From: Cyanophora paradoxa | Taxonomy: Eukaryota > Glaucocystophyceae > Cyanophorales > Cyanophoraceae | NCBI GenBank assembly: GCA_004431415.1 | Contig: QPMI01000059.1 | Location: forward strand, 124,001-188,000 | Length of the DNA stretch: 64,000 nucleotides | Reading direction: 5' to 3' | In this document: positions 25,342 through 37,500 of the stretch, piece after piece | How the letters are laid out: the number at the start of each line of letters is the position of its first letter | Numbering within the stretch: position 1 is the stretch's first letter | Position numbers and translations under genes: made by a program | Notes under the pieces: generated by a model | What the model saw: only the letters and a program-made list of their open reading frames with translations | What the model was told of the DNA's origin: nothing | Database searches by the model: none

Positions 25342-25605
25342 ATGTCGAATATTTACCAAGTGGTTCTATCTGAAATCGAAAAGTTGGGAATGGAATATTG
25401 TGCTGCCTCTGTTCAGGATTGGATCGATAATGCTGCCCACAACAGAGCAAGGATTGCAATTGAAGAAATTGTTCAGAAAGAAATCCATTCTTGCATCTCA
25501 GGTGGAGTTCAAATACCTACCTCAAAGGAAGCGATTGTGTTACAGGCATTCCAAAGGGGAACTGTGAAGAAAGCAATTGAATATAATACAGTTGCTGAGG
25601 AATGA
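25342..25605 (+). CDS. Small hypothetical protein at the right end of the PLV
   Basis: An 87-residue, mostly helical protein (MSNIYQVVLSEIEKLGMEY, then ARIAIEEIVQKEIHS). It starts 22 bp after the C1q fibre gene and is the last gene before the right TIR. I recognise no family. Its distance from the previous stop and its AT-rich leader match those of its neighbours, which supports a real gene. Confidence 0.5.
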   Translation: MSNIYQVVLSEIEKLGMEYCAASVQDWIDNAAHNRARIAIEEIVQKEIHSCISGGVQIPTSKEAIVLQAFQRGTVKKAIEYNTVAEE

Positions 25606-25647
25606 AGTCTAAATTAATTGGTTTTTCATATAGCATGCATAAGAAAG

Positions 25648-26309
25648 GCATGTATCTTGCATAGTGGGCGGGGCGCGAGTGTATTTTAACGTGGTCTATC
25701 GTCGTACTTTGTCGTAAATATGCTAATCGTACATTTCGATTCGTACATTTCGATTGAAGTACATTTCGATTGAAGTACATTTCGATTGAAGTACATTTCG
25801 ATTGAAGTACATTTCGATTGAAGTCGCAAGTTTGTGCAGGTGGGCATTTTCGGCAGCATAAACTTGCGAACTCAATCGATTAATCGTGTTCTATCGTCGT
25901 ACTTTGTCGATTATCGTACTCTATCGGTGGGGGTCACCTTGATTTCGTATTTGATCCATCCGGATTAAGGCTATCGGTGGGGGTCACCTTGATTTTTCAA
26001 TTTGGGTAACTGTAAACAGTCTGGAAACGATCGGGAACATTTCGTAAAAATAAGGGTCTTACTGTCCTTACTGAGAAATCGAGAGAGGGTTTTAGGGCTT
26101 ACTGAAAATGGTAAGGGATTAGAAAAATGAAGAATGAAATGGTTTCGTGATTGGTTTCAGTAAGGAGGAGTTAGATGTTTGAAAAATGTAGTGTGGCTCA
26201 GTGCGAATTTATGATTTTCGCACTGAGAATTGTGGGAGATGTAAGACCTGCTTATTGACATGGTCGGCTTTTTTTGCGCGCAATTGGTGGGGGTGACCCC
26301 CCAGCGAGC
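25648..26309 (-). repeat. Right terminal inverted repeat of the PLV (about 662 bp)
   Basis: The reverse complement of 3816-4476 with one extra C (G on this strand) in a homopolymer. It includes the same five-unit 16-bp array (about 25728-25824) and the 11-bp hairpin. The outer end is CCAGCGAGC at 26301-26309. Confidence 0.95.
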
Positions 26310-26524
26310 TATATATTTTCCTAGCTGTCACACGGTACGTATTTTAGTCAGGGCCTGTTACGCGGTACTACGGTACGCCGCCCCGTACGCGGCAACTTTA
26401 CGCCTCCTACTGTGAGTCCTACAGAAGTTAACAGAACTAAGTAAATTAGTACTAGCCTCCTACGTATACTACGTACCGGCCGCGGCTAGAGTACGTTACC
26501 GGTAAATCACTCTTGATCGGTCTG

Positions 26525-26778
26525 AAATACTGTAAACGTACTAATATCCACCAGCACTTTAATTCGACAAAACCCGAAAATCCTGTCGAAAATTAGTCGA
26601 CGTCCGCCAGCGTCTTGATTTCGACACCCTGCGAATTCGCCATAGAGAGGTCAGCCGCTGGTACCCCTCTCTCCATACAAAGGCTTAATTCGCCAGCGTC
26701 AAATATTCGACTTCGCGAGGGTCTGGCGAATATAGTCGAAATTAAACGCTGGCGGAAATTCGTACGTTTACAGTATTA
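26525..26778. mobile_element. MITE-like element with about 45-bp imperfect terminal inverted repeats
   Basis: The left end AATACTGTAAACGTAC (26525) matches the reverse complement of the right end near 26763-26778. The match continues imperfectly inward (CCACCAGC against CCGCCAGC, and TTTAATTCGAC). The inside is non-coding. Confidence 0.7.
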
Positions 26779-26987
26779 CGTATCCAGTACACGCGTATGT
26801 AGCTATAGAAGTTTCCGAACGCGATTGGCTGAAGCCGAATCCCGAATCCCAAATGCCATTGGCCAGCCATAGGCTGCAGGCGCCGGCTGCAGACGTACTA
26901 CGGTACCAGCAGCCTATATAGCTATAGCGACGACGTAGGCTGCTACCGTCGGGCACTAAATTACTGCGGCATAAATTACCGCGTTTT

Positions 26988-27215
26988 AAAACCCGGCCCG
27001 CCATAGAGTAAAATACGTATACCGCGGTACCAAATTACCGCGTTTCTACAAATTTGAGGCTTGTAAGGGGCGGTAATTATGGGGGGTACTGTATGGGGCA
27101 ACTTCTTAGCAGCAAATTACCGCGGGACCAAATTACCGCGTTTTAACAAATTCTTGGCGCGGTAATTTGGTACCGCGGTAATTAAGTGGGCGCGGTATTT
27201 ATGTGTTCTACGGTA
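26988..27215 (+). repeat. TACCGCG-type interspersed repeat, copy A
   Basis: It runs from AAACCCGGCCCGCCAT to GTGTTCTACGGTA. It is an inverted copy of 61611-61834. Internally it is built of alternating AAATTACCGCG and CGCGGTAATTT words that can pair with each other. Confidence 0.8.
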
Positions 27216-27426
27216 GTACGGACCGACTGCCACCAGGCTGCCCGCCGGCCGGCGGGACTCGGGCCACTCGGCCCACTCGGGACGTACGCGTACGAAACGG
27301 TCGAACTTTAAATTTCAGTTTCGGAACCCATAAAACTTTGAAAACTGCCGCCGCAGTGCCGCGGTCCCGGAAACTCGGGCCGAGAGGGCCCGAGGGGCCG
27401 AGACTCCCGCGCTTCCGCTGGCAAAA

Positions 27427-27617
27427 CGCATTAATTCGGGGGCGCATTAATATCGATTCATATTATCGAAACGCTAAGAAACTGCAGTATGTACCCCCCT
27501 CATGCAGGTGAGGAAGCCTAAAAACGCATTAATTTGGGTGCGCATTATTAGCCATGTGAGGGGTCCGGGTCCAAGAACGCATTAATATCGGGCGCACTAA
27601 TTAAGTGTTTTACGGTA
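27427..27617 (+). repeat. Variant of the interspersed repeat with ACGCATTAAT words
   Basis: It has the same layout and the same right end (AATTAAGTGTTTTACGGTA) as copy A, but the internal words are AACGCATTAAT and GCGCATTAAT instead of ACCGCGTTTT and GCGGTAATT. Confidence 0.55.
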
Positions 27618-28018
27618 GCCTTCAAGCGGCCCCCGCGCGCGGACCGGCGGCAATTCAACCTATATCTAGATTGAATCGCATCGATCGGAATTTTCATGGA
27701 CACTTTCCATCCGACACATGTACATCCATCGAAAAAACACGTCGATCGCGAGAGTCGGCGAGACTGACCGTCCGACGGTCGGACGCGAATCGCTATCGGA
27801 TCGGAGGAATCGGGGGAATCGGAGCCAATTATCGGACTGGGCCATTCCGGAAAAAAGTTCTAAATCTACCAATCTAGGCCATTCGGAGGCTTGCGATTGG
27901 ACTCCTCGGAGCCTTCCGACTCATACATGCATGCCAAAAAAACATGCATTCATGAATCATGATCGCGATATCAGTCCCGACTCCCGAGAGTCCCGACTCC
28001 CGACTACCGTAGACGACT

Positions 28019-28260
28019 TATAATTAAATACCGCGTCACATATTACCGCGTTTTAAAAGTTTTGCGCCGGTAGGCGCTTTACTGCGCTACCAAATTAGCG
28101 CCTTTTCATCAAACTGGGGTACGGCCCATACAAAAGTGTCAGCAAATCTAAGCAAAAGACTATTACCGCGCTACCAAATTACCGCGTTATAAAACTTTTG
28201 AGCGCGGTAATATGGTAGCGCGGTAGTTAAGTCAGCGCGGTATATAAGTCGTCGACGGTA
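28019..28260 (+). repeat. TACCGCG-type interspersed repeat, copy B
   Basis: It starts TAATTAAATACCGCGTCAC and ends in a GCGCGGTATATAAGTCGTCGACGGTA-like terminus. The internal words TATTACCGCG and GCGCGGTAATA pair with each other. Confidence 0.65.
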
Positions 28261-28279
28261 CTGTAGTAGTACAGTACTA

Positions 28280-28440
28280 GTACTCCCCGAGTCCCGACTC
28301 CGGGGATCCCGAGTCCCGACTCCCGAGCGCCGAGTCCCGACTCTGACTCTCTGAGTCCCGACTCCCGAGTGGGCCGAGTCCCGACCGTCGGACTCCCGAG
28401 ACTCCCGACTCCCGAGTCCCGACCGGCCCGGCCCGTCGAG
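28280..28440. repeat. GAGTCCCGACTCC minisatellite
   Basis: A tandem, irregular array of GAGTCCCGACTC and CTCCCGAGT words. Confidence 0.75.
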
Positions 28441-28487
28441 CTCCGAGCCTCCGACTCGGCTCCGAGTCATGGCCTCAAGGCTGCTCA

Positions 28488-28836
28488 GCGGCCGTAGGGT
28501 TGCCGACGTTTTGCCGTGTCCGATGTCCGCGGACATTGACATGTCCATGTCCGCGGAGTCGGCGCGGACATGTCGTGTCAATGTCCGTGGGTCCGGGTGG
28601 ACATGTCCGTGGACATGAGGGGGGATACCCCTCTAAACAGGCCAAAACGCGTGCAAATCATGTTGAAAACACGCTAGCAGAGCACTGCAAACGTTATCAG
28701 CATGTTTCTGGTGCTCGGGAAGAGGCGGGGGGCAGCGGGGAGTCGCCGGGGGCCTCGCCCAAGCTGCCCCGCCGCCGCCCGCTGCTGCCCCGGGTTGATT
28801 GACATGTCCATGGACACGGCAACCCTAAGCGGCCGC
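28488..28836. mobile_element. Small inverted-repeat element with GGGTTGCCG termini
   Basis: The left end GCGGCCGTAGGGTTGCCG (28488) and the right end CGGCAACCCTAAGCGGCCGC (28817-28836) are inverted with small indels. Inside the ends are inverted (GA)CATGTCC words. The centre is unique and non-coding. Confidence 0.6.
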
Positions 28837-28859
28837 GGCTGTCAGCCGGCTGAGCTATA

Positions 28860-29083
28860 TATACTGTAGGATGGCTTAAATTGCCGTGGACTTCAATTGC
28901 CGAATTCGGCCAAAACCGGAATTGCCGTGGCGAGAAATTGCCGAATCCAGACGTTCGCTCTATGGCGGCCTAAGAAAATCTTTACCCCCAGCAACATTGC
29001 CGACGCTTACAATTGCCGAATTCGGCCTCTCGGCAATTTACGGCAAAATAAAGCGACGGCTAAAAAAGCCATCCTACAGTATA
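28860..29083. mobile_element. 224-bp MITE-like element with 17-bp perfect terminal inverted repeats
   Basis: TATACTGTAGGATGGCT (28860-28876) is the exact reverse complement of 29067-29083. The inside contains several AATTGCCGAATTCGGCC words in both orientations. TA bases at both ends would fit a Tc1/mariner-type target duplication. Confidence 0.8.
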
Positions 29084-29504
29084 GCCTATAGGCTCATTAT
29101 CGCTCATAGCCTCGGACTAGTAACTTTTTTTTAGTAATAGTCTAGCAGTACTCTAGCGGCGTCTAGCCTCGAGCTCGGCCCTCGGATCGCGATCGGAGCG
29201 GATCCCGGAGTCTCCGAGTCGGAGCCTCGGAGGGAGTGCTAACTGAAAAGGCCAAACTCCATTGGCCGGAGCCCTCAACATTAACGTTCAATCCAAGTGG
29301 CTGCCAAACGTACCCAGGAGCTACCGGCCGATAACTCGCGATCGGCGCTAAGGCCTTGTAAGGAGCTACCCGGTACTGGCAGCCTACTGCAGCTGTCGAC
29401 GTCTCAGGCGTCTGTCATGCACATGATCAGTTTCTAGCCATACTCAGTAGCCTATCGAATCCCGTCACGATTCCCGTGTAATAGGTGATTACGGCGCTGA
29501 CATG

Positions 29505-29690
29505 TACATAATTACCGCGTCACCGTATTACCGCGCTCATGATCAAAATCTGTAGAATCTGTACATGCAGATCATGATCATGAGCGCGGTGATTTGGTGG
29601 CGCAGCGGCAGTAATTGATTTTTGATAACACTTCTCTATGGGCGGTTTAATTTGATGAAACCGCGGTGATTGTGTACCGCGCGTTATATG
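29505..29690. repeat. TACCGCG-type repeat with an internal palindrome, copy C
   Basis: AATTACCGCG words are followed by a GCGCTCATGATC palindrome and then GCGCGGTGATTTGG. It is more diverged than copies A and B. Confidence 0.5.
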
Positions 29691-30669
29691 AAGGGCCCGA
29701 TGCGGCGCGCGCTCGGAAGGGGTCGTGCTCGTGCACGCCGCTGCGGGGTCCGGGGAAGGGAAATTCACTTTCGAATTCGGGGCGATTCGGGACGGGGGGC
29801 GAGGGGGGAGGGGTTGAGGCCAGGACCCTGCAGCTCTAGATCCGGAGCGGTGCGCAGTTACGAGCGGTGCGCAGTTACGAGCGCACCGTGCATATGTGCA
29901 GGAAGGCCAGGTACCGGTCGGCGCCTGTCCAGACAGCTATAGCTAGCGCTCGTACGGTGCTGCCGCATGCGCAGTGCGGGTGCGCGTGCGTGCCCGTAGC
30001 GCGGAGGTGCGCTGCTTGCCTAGTGGCCTGGAGCTCCTCCGCGATCTGCAGCTGGCGAGGGCAAACCTGCGCGGCCGCGGCCGCGGCCGCGGGCGCCGGC
30101 CGCGGCGCGAGCACGCGGGTACCGTCATGTGCGGCTAGTGGGCGGAAGCTAGTGCGGCTGGCTTGTTTCGAACCGAGCCGAGCTAGCTGCACGGCGCTAG
30201 CGCTGCCAGGTGCAGGCCTAGGCTGCGTTGCGTCAAAACGCGTGGGGGGAGGAAGTGGCAGGGGGGGTCCGTAAAAAGACTTTCTGCAGGGTAAGTTAAC
30301 TGACTCTCCACTGTGATTGGCTAGGGCGCGCTGCGTCCTCCTGTGCTACCGCGCTCTCGCCCGGCCTTGCTCCCAGAGTACGGAATGTCGAACATGATGC
30401 GTGCAACGACCTCGAACTGGTCTGGCCCGTATATCTGCTCCCTGTGCGTCGCTGGACCCGTTTTTGTCCTGGGTGTTGGTGCCTGTTCCTGGATCACCCT
30501 TTGGTCGGACGGGACCGGGCGATATGGTTTCGGAGTCCCCTTGAGATGCGCTTTCAGGATATACCGCGCGGCCCGGGTTTTGAGGAGGTCGGGGAAAAAG
30601 GATTCGGGGTAGGGTTGGGCCCAAAGGAGAGGGACAGGGGAAGTGATTTTCCCTTCCCCAATTAGAAAC

Positions 30670-30769
30670 ATTAGAACGCGGTAATTTAATTACCGCCATT
30701 ACCGGCTTAGAAGCATTAGAACCGTTGAACGCGGTAATTTGTGGCGCGGTAATTAAGTATTGCACGGTA
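30670..30769 (+). repeat. TACCGCG-type repeat, copy D (short)
   Basis: It contains AACGCGGTAATTTAATTACC and ends GGCGCGGTAATTAAGTATTGCACGGTA-like, the same right terminus as copy A. Confidence 0.55.
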
Positions 30770-31021
30770 AGGCTATATATGCATATATGCGAGTTGGCAT
30801 GATATCGATGGGCCTATCATAGATTCATAGTCTATATGTATGCGCATGGATAGACTAACAAAGCTTGTGATCATGATATTCGAATTATTCTGGCCGAGGG
30901 ACTCGGGAGTCGGGAGCATCGGAGTCGGCCGGGAGTCGGGAGTCGGGAGGGGACCGGGACGCCGGAATCCGGAGGGTACGCTATACGGTGGCGCGTTCCG
31001 CAGGGTGTTCGACGTCTATCG

Positions 31022-31061
<40 letters not shown>
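31022..31061. repeat. 40-base C homopolymer
   Basis: Forty consecutive C residues. The length is likely to vary between molecules or reads. Confidence 0.9.
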
Positions 31062-31063
<2 letters not shown>

Positions 31064-31531
31064 CCCCCTGGCCGCGGGCCATTGCAAATTGACTTCGAAA
31101 TCTTGATCTAGATATACTAGGTCAACGTCGACCTTGAGATGAACTTCGGATGCTTATAATTAAGCCTAAGGTTTCTATTAACCGTCACTTGCTTCGAATT
31201 CGTTCAGCTTCGAGATTCTGCGATTGTGATTGTAATCATTATTACTAAAGCTTTTGTTGTCTCTTTTAATATTAATATTACTGCCTACGACGGGGGGCCG
31301 GGGACCGGGGTTCGCCCCACGTGCACCGTATTCTCTCAAAGAATGTCGATATCGATATTGTATACGTATTTGTTTAATGTGGCCGATGATTCCAGAGCTA
31401 ACTGACCAACTTTTCATATGGAATATGAATGCATATGCATAGATAACGAAGCGCGATGACGATGACTAATTGACGATGGCACGCGATGGCGTCGAATCTA
31501 ATCTTATCTACGCCCGGGTCGAATGTAGATT

Positions 31532-34500
31532 CTAGAGGCGCCTGTTCGAGACGGCGGCCTCCAGCAGCTCGGTGGCCTTGCCCTTGGGCGGGTGCGCCAC
31601 GTAGTGCTTCTGCGTCCCGTCCGGCTGGAGCTCCGGCTGTGATGAGAATGAGAGGAGGAGAGCGGCGCCCCACGTATGCAGCTTATGGGCGGGGGGGGAA
31701 GGAGGGGGGTGGGGGGGAATGAGAGGAGGAGGAGAGCGGAGCTCCAAGCGTTGAGCTTGGAGCTCCGGAGAATTTGGAGAAGCGCACCTGGCGGTACGAG
31801 TGCCGGGTCTTCGCAAACATTTCGTCGCGGCTGGGGGGGAGAGGAGGGAGGGCGCGCGGGTAAGAGGCAGCGGGGCAGAGGGGAGGCGGGGGGAGGGGGG
31901 AGGGGTACCTGACAGCGTTGACCACGTCGGCCGCGGCGGCCGCGGCGAGAACGCGCGACTGGAAGTCGCTGCGGCGAAAGATAGCTCAGGGGTACGCGCG
32001 AGCGGCGGCTGAGAGCGCGGGGTACGGCGCACCGCTCGCCGCGGTCCGCAATGAGTACCCAGAAGGCGAAGGTGGCGAAAATGACGATGACTGCGGTGAA
32101 AAAGGGGGTGAGAAGGGTCGGACGGGGTACCGGAATGAAGAAAAAGGGGGTACAGGTGACGGCCGCCCCGGCGAAGAACTCGTAGGTGAGGAACATGAAA
32201 ATCTGGCGGGCGTGGTTTGAGATTCGGAGGGGGTAGAGATAAAAGGGGGGGTACGGCGCACCATGAAGAGGTGGTACACGAGCAAGCCCCACAGGATACA
32301 GTCGTACGCCGAGCGCCAGAGCGAGCCTGCAGAAATTCGAAAATTCAGAATCGGGGAAAAAGGGGAGGAAGGAAAAAGGGGGTACGAAAAGCGGACCGGA
32401 GGCCTGGTAGGGGGGTATGTAGACGAAGAGGATGTTGTAGCGGTTGACGACGAAGGCGATCGCGAAGTAGATGAATCCCCAAATAACGATGAATGGAGAC
32501 GTCGTCGAGTAGCAGAGGGTCTGGCCGCGCGCACGGACGTGAGAAAAAATACGAGGAGCGGTGGGGGTACAGGAAAGGGGACGGAGAAGGGGTACGCACG
32601 ATCATGAGGATGAGGGAGTGGTCGGCGTATTTGATGGGGTAGCTGATATCCTCGGGCTGCGTCATGGGTCGACCCGAGTCAAGCGGGGTACGTTGCAGCA
32701 GGGGACGCGATCCGGAAGGGGGTACGGCACCTGATCGGCCAGCTCGAAGTCGCGCGGGGTCTTGCAGAGCCACTGCCGAGCGGGGGGACGCGGTCAGCAA
32801 AGCCACAAAGAGACCGGGAGTACAGGATTTGTACCTTGCGCTTGAGCCAGCGGACGATGAGGGGTCCCGGGCGCCAGAGCTGCATGGGGAGGGCCGACAG
32901 GGCGTAGATCATGATGTCTGGCGCAGGGGCGTCAGGCTACAGAACAGGGAGCACGGAACGAAGCTAAGAATCTAAAGCCAGTGCGATGAGAAGCAAGTGT
33001 CACGCTCGAGGAAAATTTCGAGTTTAATAAGCCGACAAGCAACCAGAACGCTACTAGTTTTAAAGAATTTCGATGAGCTAATAGAAGCTACCAATCTAAA
33101 GCCAACGAGCTAATAACCTAAAGCGAGCGAGCGAGCGCGACGCACAGTTGATGAAGAATGTGGCCTGGCCGGAGAGGCCCATGCCCAGCAGGTCTGCCGG
33201 GATAGTGGCGATCAGCGCTCAGAGGGACAAGGGCGGGCGCAAGGCAGGCTACACGGCGCGGGGCAGGCTTAACAGCAGACGGGATAGGTCCGGAACGAAA
33301 ACTTCTTCTACTAGATAAATAGGGCGGATAGAGAGATAGATAGATAGATAGATAGATTTTCAAAGAGGAAGGATCAGGTTCGCGCACTGACGATGTTGTT
33401 GAATGAGGGGTCGGAGCGCATCTGGTCGAACTTCTGGAGGATGGCCCCCGAGATCGTCGTCGCCAGGAACACGTTGAACACCTGGGGGGCGGGAGAGAGG
33501 GGAAAAAAAAAAAGGGGGGGGGGGGGTCAGGAGCTCAGGCTCGGGCTCGGGCGCGAGGCCTAAGGATCGGGCTAGGGCTAGCTAGCGCCAGGGGCCTCTA
33601 CGCGGCCCCTAGGGCTCGGGCGCGGGCCAGGCTCGGGCTAGGGCCAGTGATGGGGGCCCCTACAACGGTCCTCTATCCTTCGTTCGTTCGTCCTCCACAC
33701 ACCTTAAAGGTGAAGAGACGCGTGTAGAGGAAGTCGTCCGCCAGTCCCTAGAGGAAAGGAGTCGCCGTCAGCGGCAGACCTCGCGATGGCCGAAGAGGTG
33801 GGGATTCCATCGCTTCGCATTGTTCTTCCATCTTAAAATAGACCGGGGGTACCTCGGTGAAGATGCCCATGAGGTGGGCGCAGAGGCGGATGATGATGGG
33901 GAGCAGGATGTTGAAGATGATGAGGAGCAGGGTGGGGAGGAAGCCCTCTGCGGGGTACAGTGAGAAGGGGCGGGAGGGGGCGGGAGGGGGGTATGGGGGT
34001 ATGGGAGGCGCACCAATCCACGCCGCGATGGCAGTAGGGACCTCCGACGCCTTCTCGCGGGCGCCGAAGATCTGGGGGGCGAAAAAAGGGGGGGGGAAAT
34101 TCTCAGAGGGGGTACAGGGTCGTCGGGGCGGGGGACGGGTGGGCCGGGGGTACCGCGAAGAGGTTCTGGAGGTTGGCGACGCCTTGGATGAAGGTCCTGC
34201 GAACGAAGCAAGGCGGCGGCCTCGGAAAACGAGCGAACGAAGTCTCGAGAGCGGCGAGGACGGGGGGGGGGTACGCGGACATGGGAATGGCCCAGAAGAA
34301 GATGAGGAGGAAGAGGAAGATGCCGACCTGCGGGCGGGCGGGCGTGTCGGGTCGGATCCGATTGAAGAGTGCGTTTAGGGCACAGATGATAGCTCAAGGC
34401 TATGCGCTGGAGGAAAATCAAAGAGTTGTGAACTACATTCGATTGCGGAACGTAAAGCCCAAAGAACATAGCGGATCGCCCTAGAAGGGGTCCGGGGCGT

Positions 34501-37500
34501 GGGTGCGGGAGCTGTTTCAAGACTATGTGCCTAAGGGATTCCAAAGCCCCAGACCCCGCGCGTCGCCCAATCGAGTGCGGAGCACGCCTAGAGGACACAC
34601 GCAGCGGATCGCACTAGAAGGGGGCCCAGAAGGGGGCCCGGGCCGGGCCCGGCCGGGGCGGCCGGCGCGGGGCGGGCGAGGGACGCACGAGGACTTTGCG
34701 GATGGTGCGCGAGCTGCGCGAGATCGCGAGGTTGTCCCAGATGATCGCCTTCGGGTCTGCTCGGGGGCGCCGCCCGTCAGTTGGATCAGTGATCGGTTGG
34801 TGAAGCATGTAAGGAAGTCTTGACGCTAGCTATGCTTATATTAGCTTGACGCTAGTCTTCGGGTCTGCTCCGGGGCGGGGAGGGCGAGGAGGGCGGCGCG
34901 CCCGTCAGTGATCCAAGTCCAAGTCCAAGGATCTTGATGCTAGGCTTATCTTATCTAATCTATCTATCCTTTGACAGCCTTAACGCTTTGCTTATGATGA
35001 TTGCCTTCGGGTCTGCTCCGGGGCGGCGCCCGTCCGTTGGATCAGGGAGGATGTAAGGAGGTCTTGACGCTAGCTATGCTTAGATTATCTATCCCCCGCG
35101 CTCGGAAAAGCAGCCTAGCAGCCTAGGGCGAGGAGGGCGGTGCGCCCGTCAGTCATCCTAGGATCGAAGGAGAGGGACAGGACATGGGCGGCGGTTTTGA
35201 TGCTGTGCTCATGGAAAGCCTAGCCTACGCTTACGAGAGCGGCTTATTTTTAGCAGCGAGGGTTCGCACCGGGGGCGCGGTAGCAGGAGGAGCCGGGGAG
35301 CGCCTCCTTGACCAGCTGGCGCTGTACCCCGGCGCGGACCGCGAAGATCGACGTGAGCCGCGCAAAGGCCACCTGAGGGGAAGGAGGAAGAGGCGTAAGA
35401 GTCGGAGGGAGGGAGGAAGGAAGGGAGGGGGTGGGAGGAGGAGGGGGGGGGGAGGACGAAGGAAGGGGGCCGAGGCACCTGGACCGTGTCCAATCCCTGC
35501 GGGGCCCGTTAGGAGGAAAGAAAGAAAGGTAAGAAGACGCTATCGTTCTTTCGTTTGTTTAAGAAGGAATCTATGCATTCATGGCGCGCCTTCTGGCGCT
35601 TGGCGGCCTCCTTGTCGTTGTTGGACGACTCGACGAGCGCGCGCATGGCCATAATGTCCGCGTCCGCCGCCTCGATCTGGAAGGGGGGGTACGCCCTGGT
35701 TAAGCGGGAGGGTACGGGCGCGCGGGATAGGGGGGGGGGTACGGGCTGCGGACCGCCTTGCGGTGGAATTCGATTGAGTCGACGGGGCCCGTAGGACCGC
35801 CCGCGTCGCCACCTGCCGCCGGCGCGGGTCGGCGGGGAAAGCGGGTACATCATCACAGAGGAGAGCACGGGTACCGATCAGTGAGGAAACGAGGCGAGCC
35901 GCTCCGGAAGAGGGCGTGTGCATGGGGCGCCGGCCGGTCTGCGGCGGCGGCGGTCTGATGAGTCGGCGCGGCGGCGCGGCCGCCCCGGATGCCCCGGCAC
36001 ACCTTCTTAGCCTCGGCAATCGCCTTTTCGAGCGCGAGCTCTGCCTCGTTCCGCTCCTCGATGCGCTGTGCCGAAAGATCAGCCGGGAAGGCGTGAGGGG
36101 GGGGAAGGGATCGAAGCGGGGTACGCGATTCGCACCTTGCCCAGATCTGGGATCTTGTACACGAGGTCAAGGTCCACGAACGTGCCCTCGATGTACCTGT
36201 ACCCTCCGATGAGCGGTTGCGGGGGTACCCGGAAGGGGGCGGGGCGGGGCAGGGCGGGGCGACGAGTGGGGTGGGCGGCGGAGGGGAAAACGGGGGGAGT
36301 CGACACGGGCGGCCCCACCTTGCCCGGAAGGGGGGGGGGGGGGGGGGGCGGGGGGGGGGCGGGGTAGGGGGAGGGGACAGACGAACGCACCGCTTCTTGT
36401 GCTTGTCGTACTCGTATATAGCCTGCTCCGCCTTGTCGTCCTTCGGTGGCAGATCCCGCGCCGCCGTACCCCCCTTGGCGTCCTTCTCCTCCTTCTCGTC
36501 CTCGGGCTTACCCCTCCGCTTCTCCCTCCTCCGGCGAAGTTTCTCCTTGCCGTACGTCTTCGAGAGGGCCTGCGGGGTACGGAGTTCGCGGAGAGGAGCT
36601 GCAGCGGACGGGTACGGGATTCCCCAACCTTCTCCATCTCAACCTCCGACATCGTGTTGACGGGAAGCTCCGTGATCATCACTGCGCGGGGGTACCGATA
36701 CTTTGAGGGCGCGGGGGTACCACCGCGCGATCGGCGGGTCCGCGGAGGGGGTACGCACGCGTGTAGTTCTGGGAGCGGCACTCGGTAATGGCACGCAGGC
36801 GGTAGTTGATGTACTGCGCACGCGCAGCGCGTCAGCGAATCGAATCGGTCCAACGGCCCCGGGACCGGAAGAGTCTAATCTAAAGCTTGCCTCCTTGTAG
36901 TCGCGATTGAACATGTAGAGCGTGACGAAGGTGTTGATGATTACGCTGAAAATGTGCGCTATGAGGCGGTTCGAGCGCGGCGCGACCTGCGGCGGCGGCG
37001 GCGGTGGCGGCGCGAGCTCAGCGGCGCAGACGCTAAGGCTGAGTGAGGCGGCGCCGCGCGCGCACGTTCGTCATGTAGATGCGCTGCAGGCCCTCGATCT
37101 TTTCCTCCGTCGGGACCGTCGAATTCCCGCTCGTCGTCAGAACGACCGCTCGCCCGTCCGCATACTCTCCGGTCGCGTGCTGCGGGGGCGAGCCGGGGCG
37201 GGCGCCGCGCTCAGTGCCGCGAGTCGAAGACCGGCGCCACGAGACGCGAGATTTGATCCACGCACGATCGGGAAGAGGACGACACAACCAAAGAATAGCT
37301 GAGTGAACAGAACGATGGCGACCATCTTGATATAGCGGAGGTACCTGTGTCGCGCGCGATTCGAACGCGATTCGAAAGCGAGGGGCCGAATTTGATCGCA
37401 CATCACGTAGTCGATGCCACTGGCGCGGTAGATGACTTCATCGCTGTACAGGAACAGCGTGTCGTACAGCCATGAGAAGAGTCCCGTGCTGACAGGCTGC

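Larger units (their letters stand above)
3816..26309. mobile_element. Complete integrated polinton-like virus (PLV), 22.5 kb
   Basis: The boundaries are set by near-identical terminal inverted repeats at 3816-4476 and 25648-26309. Inside are the PLV hallmark genes: jelly-roll-type major capsid protein, minor capsid proteins, FtsK/HerA-like packaging ATPase, protein-primed family B polymerase and helicase. Accessory genes are a DNA adenine methyltransferase, AdoMetDC, a patatin lipase and several fibres. The genes are intronless and AT-richer than the surrounding host DNA. Flanks are GTATC on the left and TATAT on the right, and I see no convincing target-site duplication. No tyrosine or DDE integrase and no adenovirus-type protease was recognised. 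The intact repeats and mostly open frames suggest a recent insertion or a still active provirus. Two frame breaks are noted separately. Confidence 0.93.
26310..31531. other. Host intergenic repeat region without recognisable genes
   Basis: No open frame here carries a recognisable domain; the frames are short, GC-biased and overlapping. The region holds at least three kinds of small inverted-repeat elements, several copies of a TACCGCG/CGCGGTAA repeat, GAGTCCCGACTCC-type minisatellites (about 28280-28430, and in the opposite sense about 30895-30960), a (GCGGCC)n palindromic run near 30070-30095 and a 40-base C tract. Confidence 0.6.

Noticed and set aside
3800-26330. A target-site duplication around the PLV
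   Set aside because: The flanking bases (GTATC and TATAT) do not match; a shared TTTTCC lies at different distances from each end and is probably chance.
29670-30671. Several GC-rich frames of 60-140 codons on both strands
   Set aside because: They are low-complexity, overlap in many frames and match no family; GC-rich DNA has few stops by chance.
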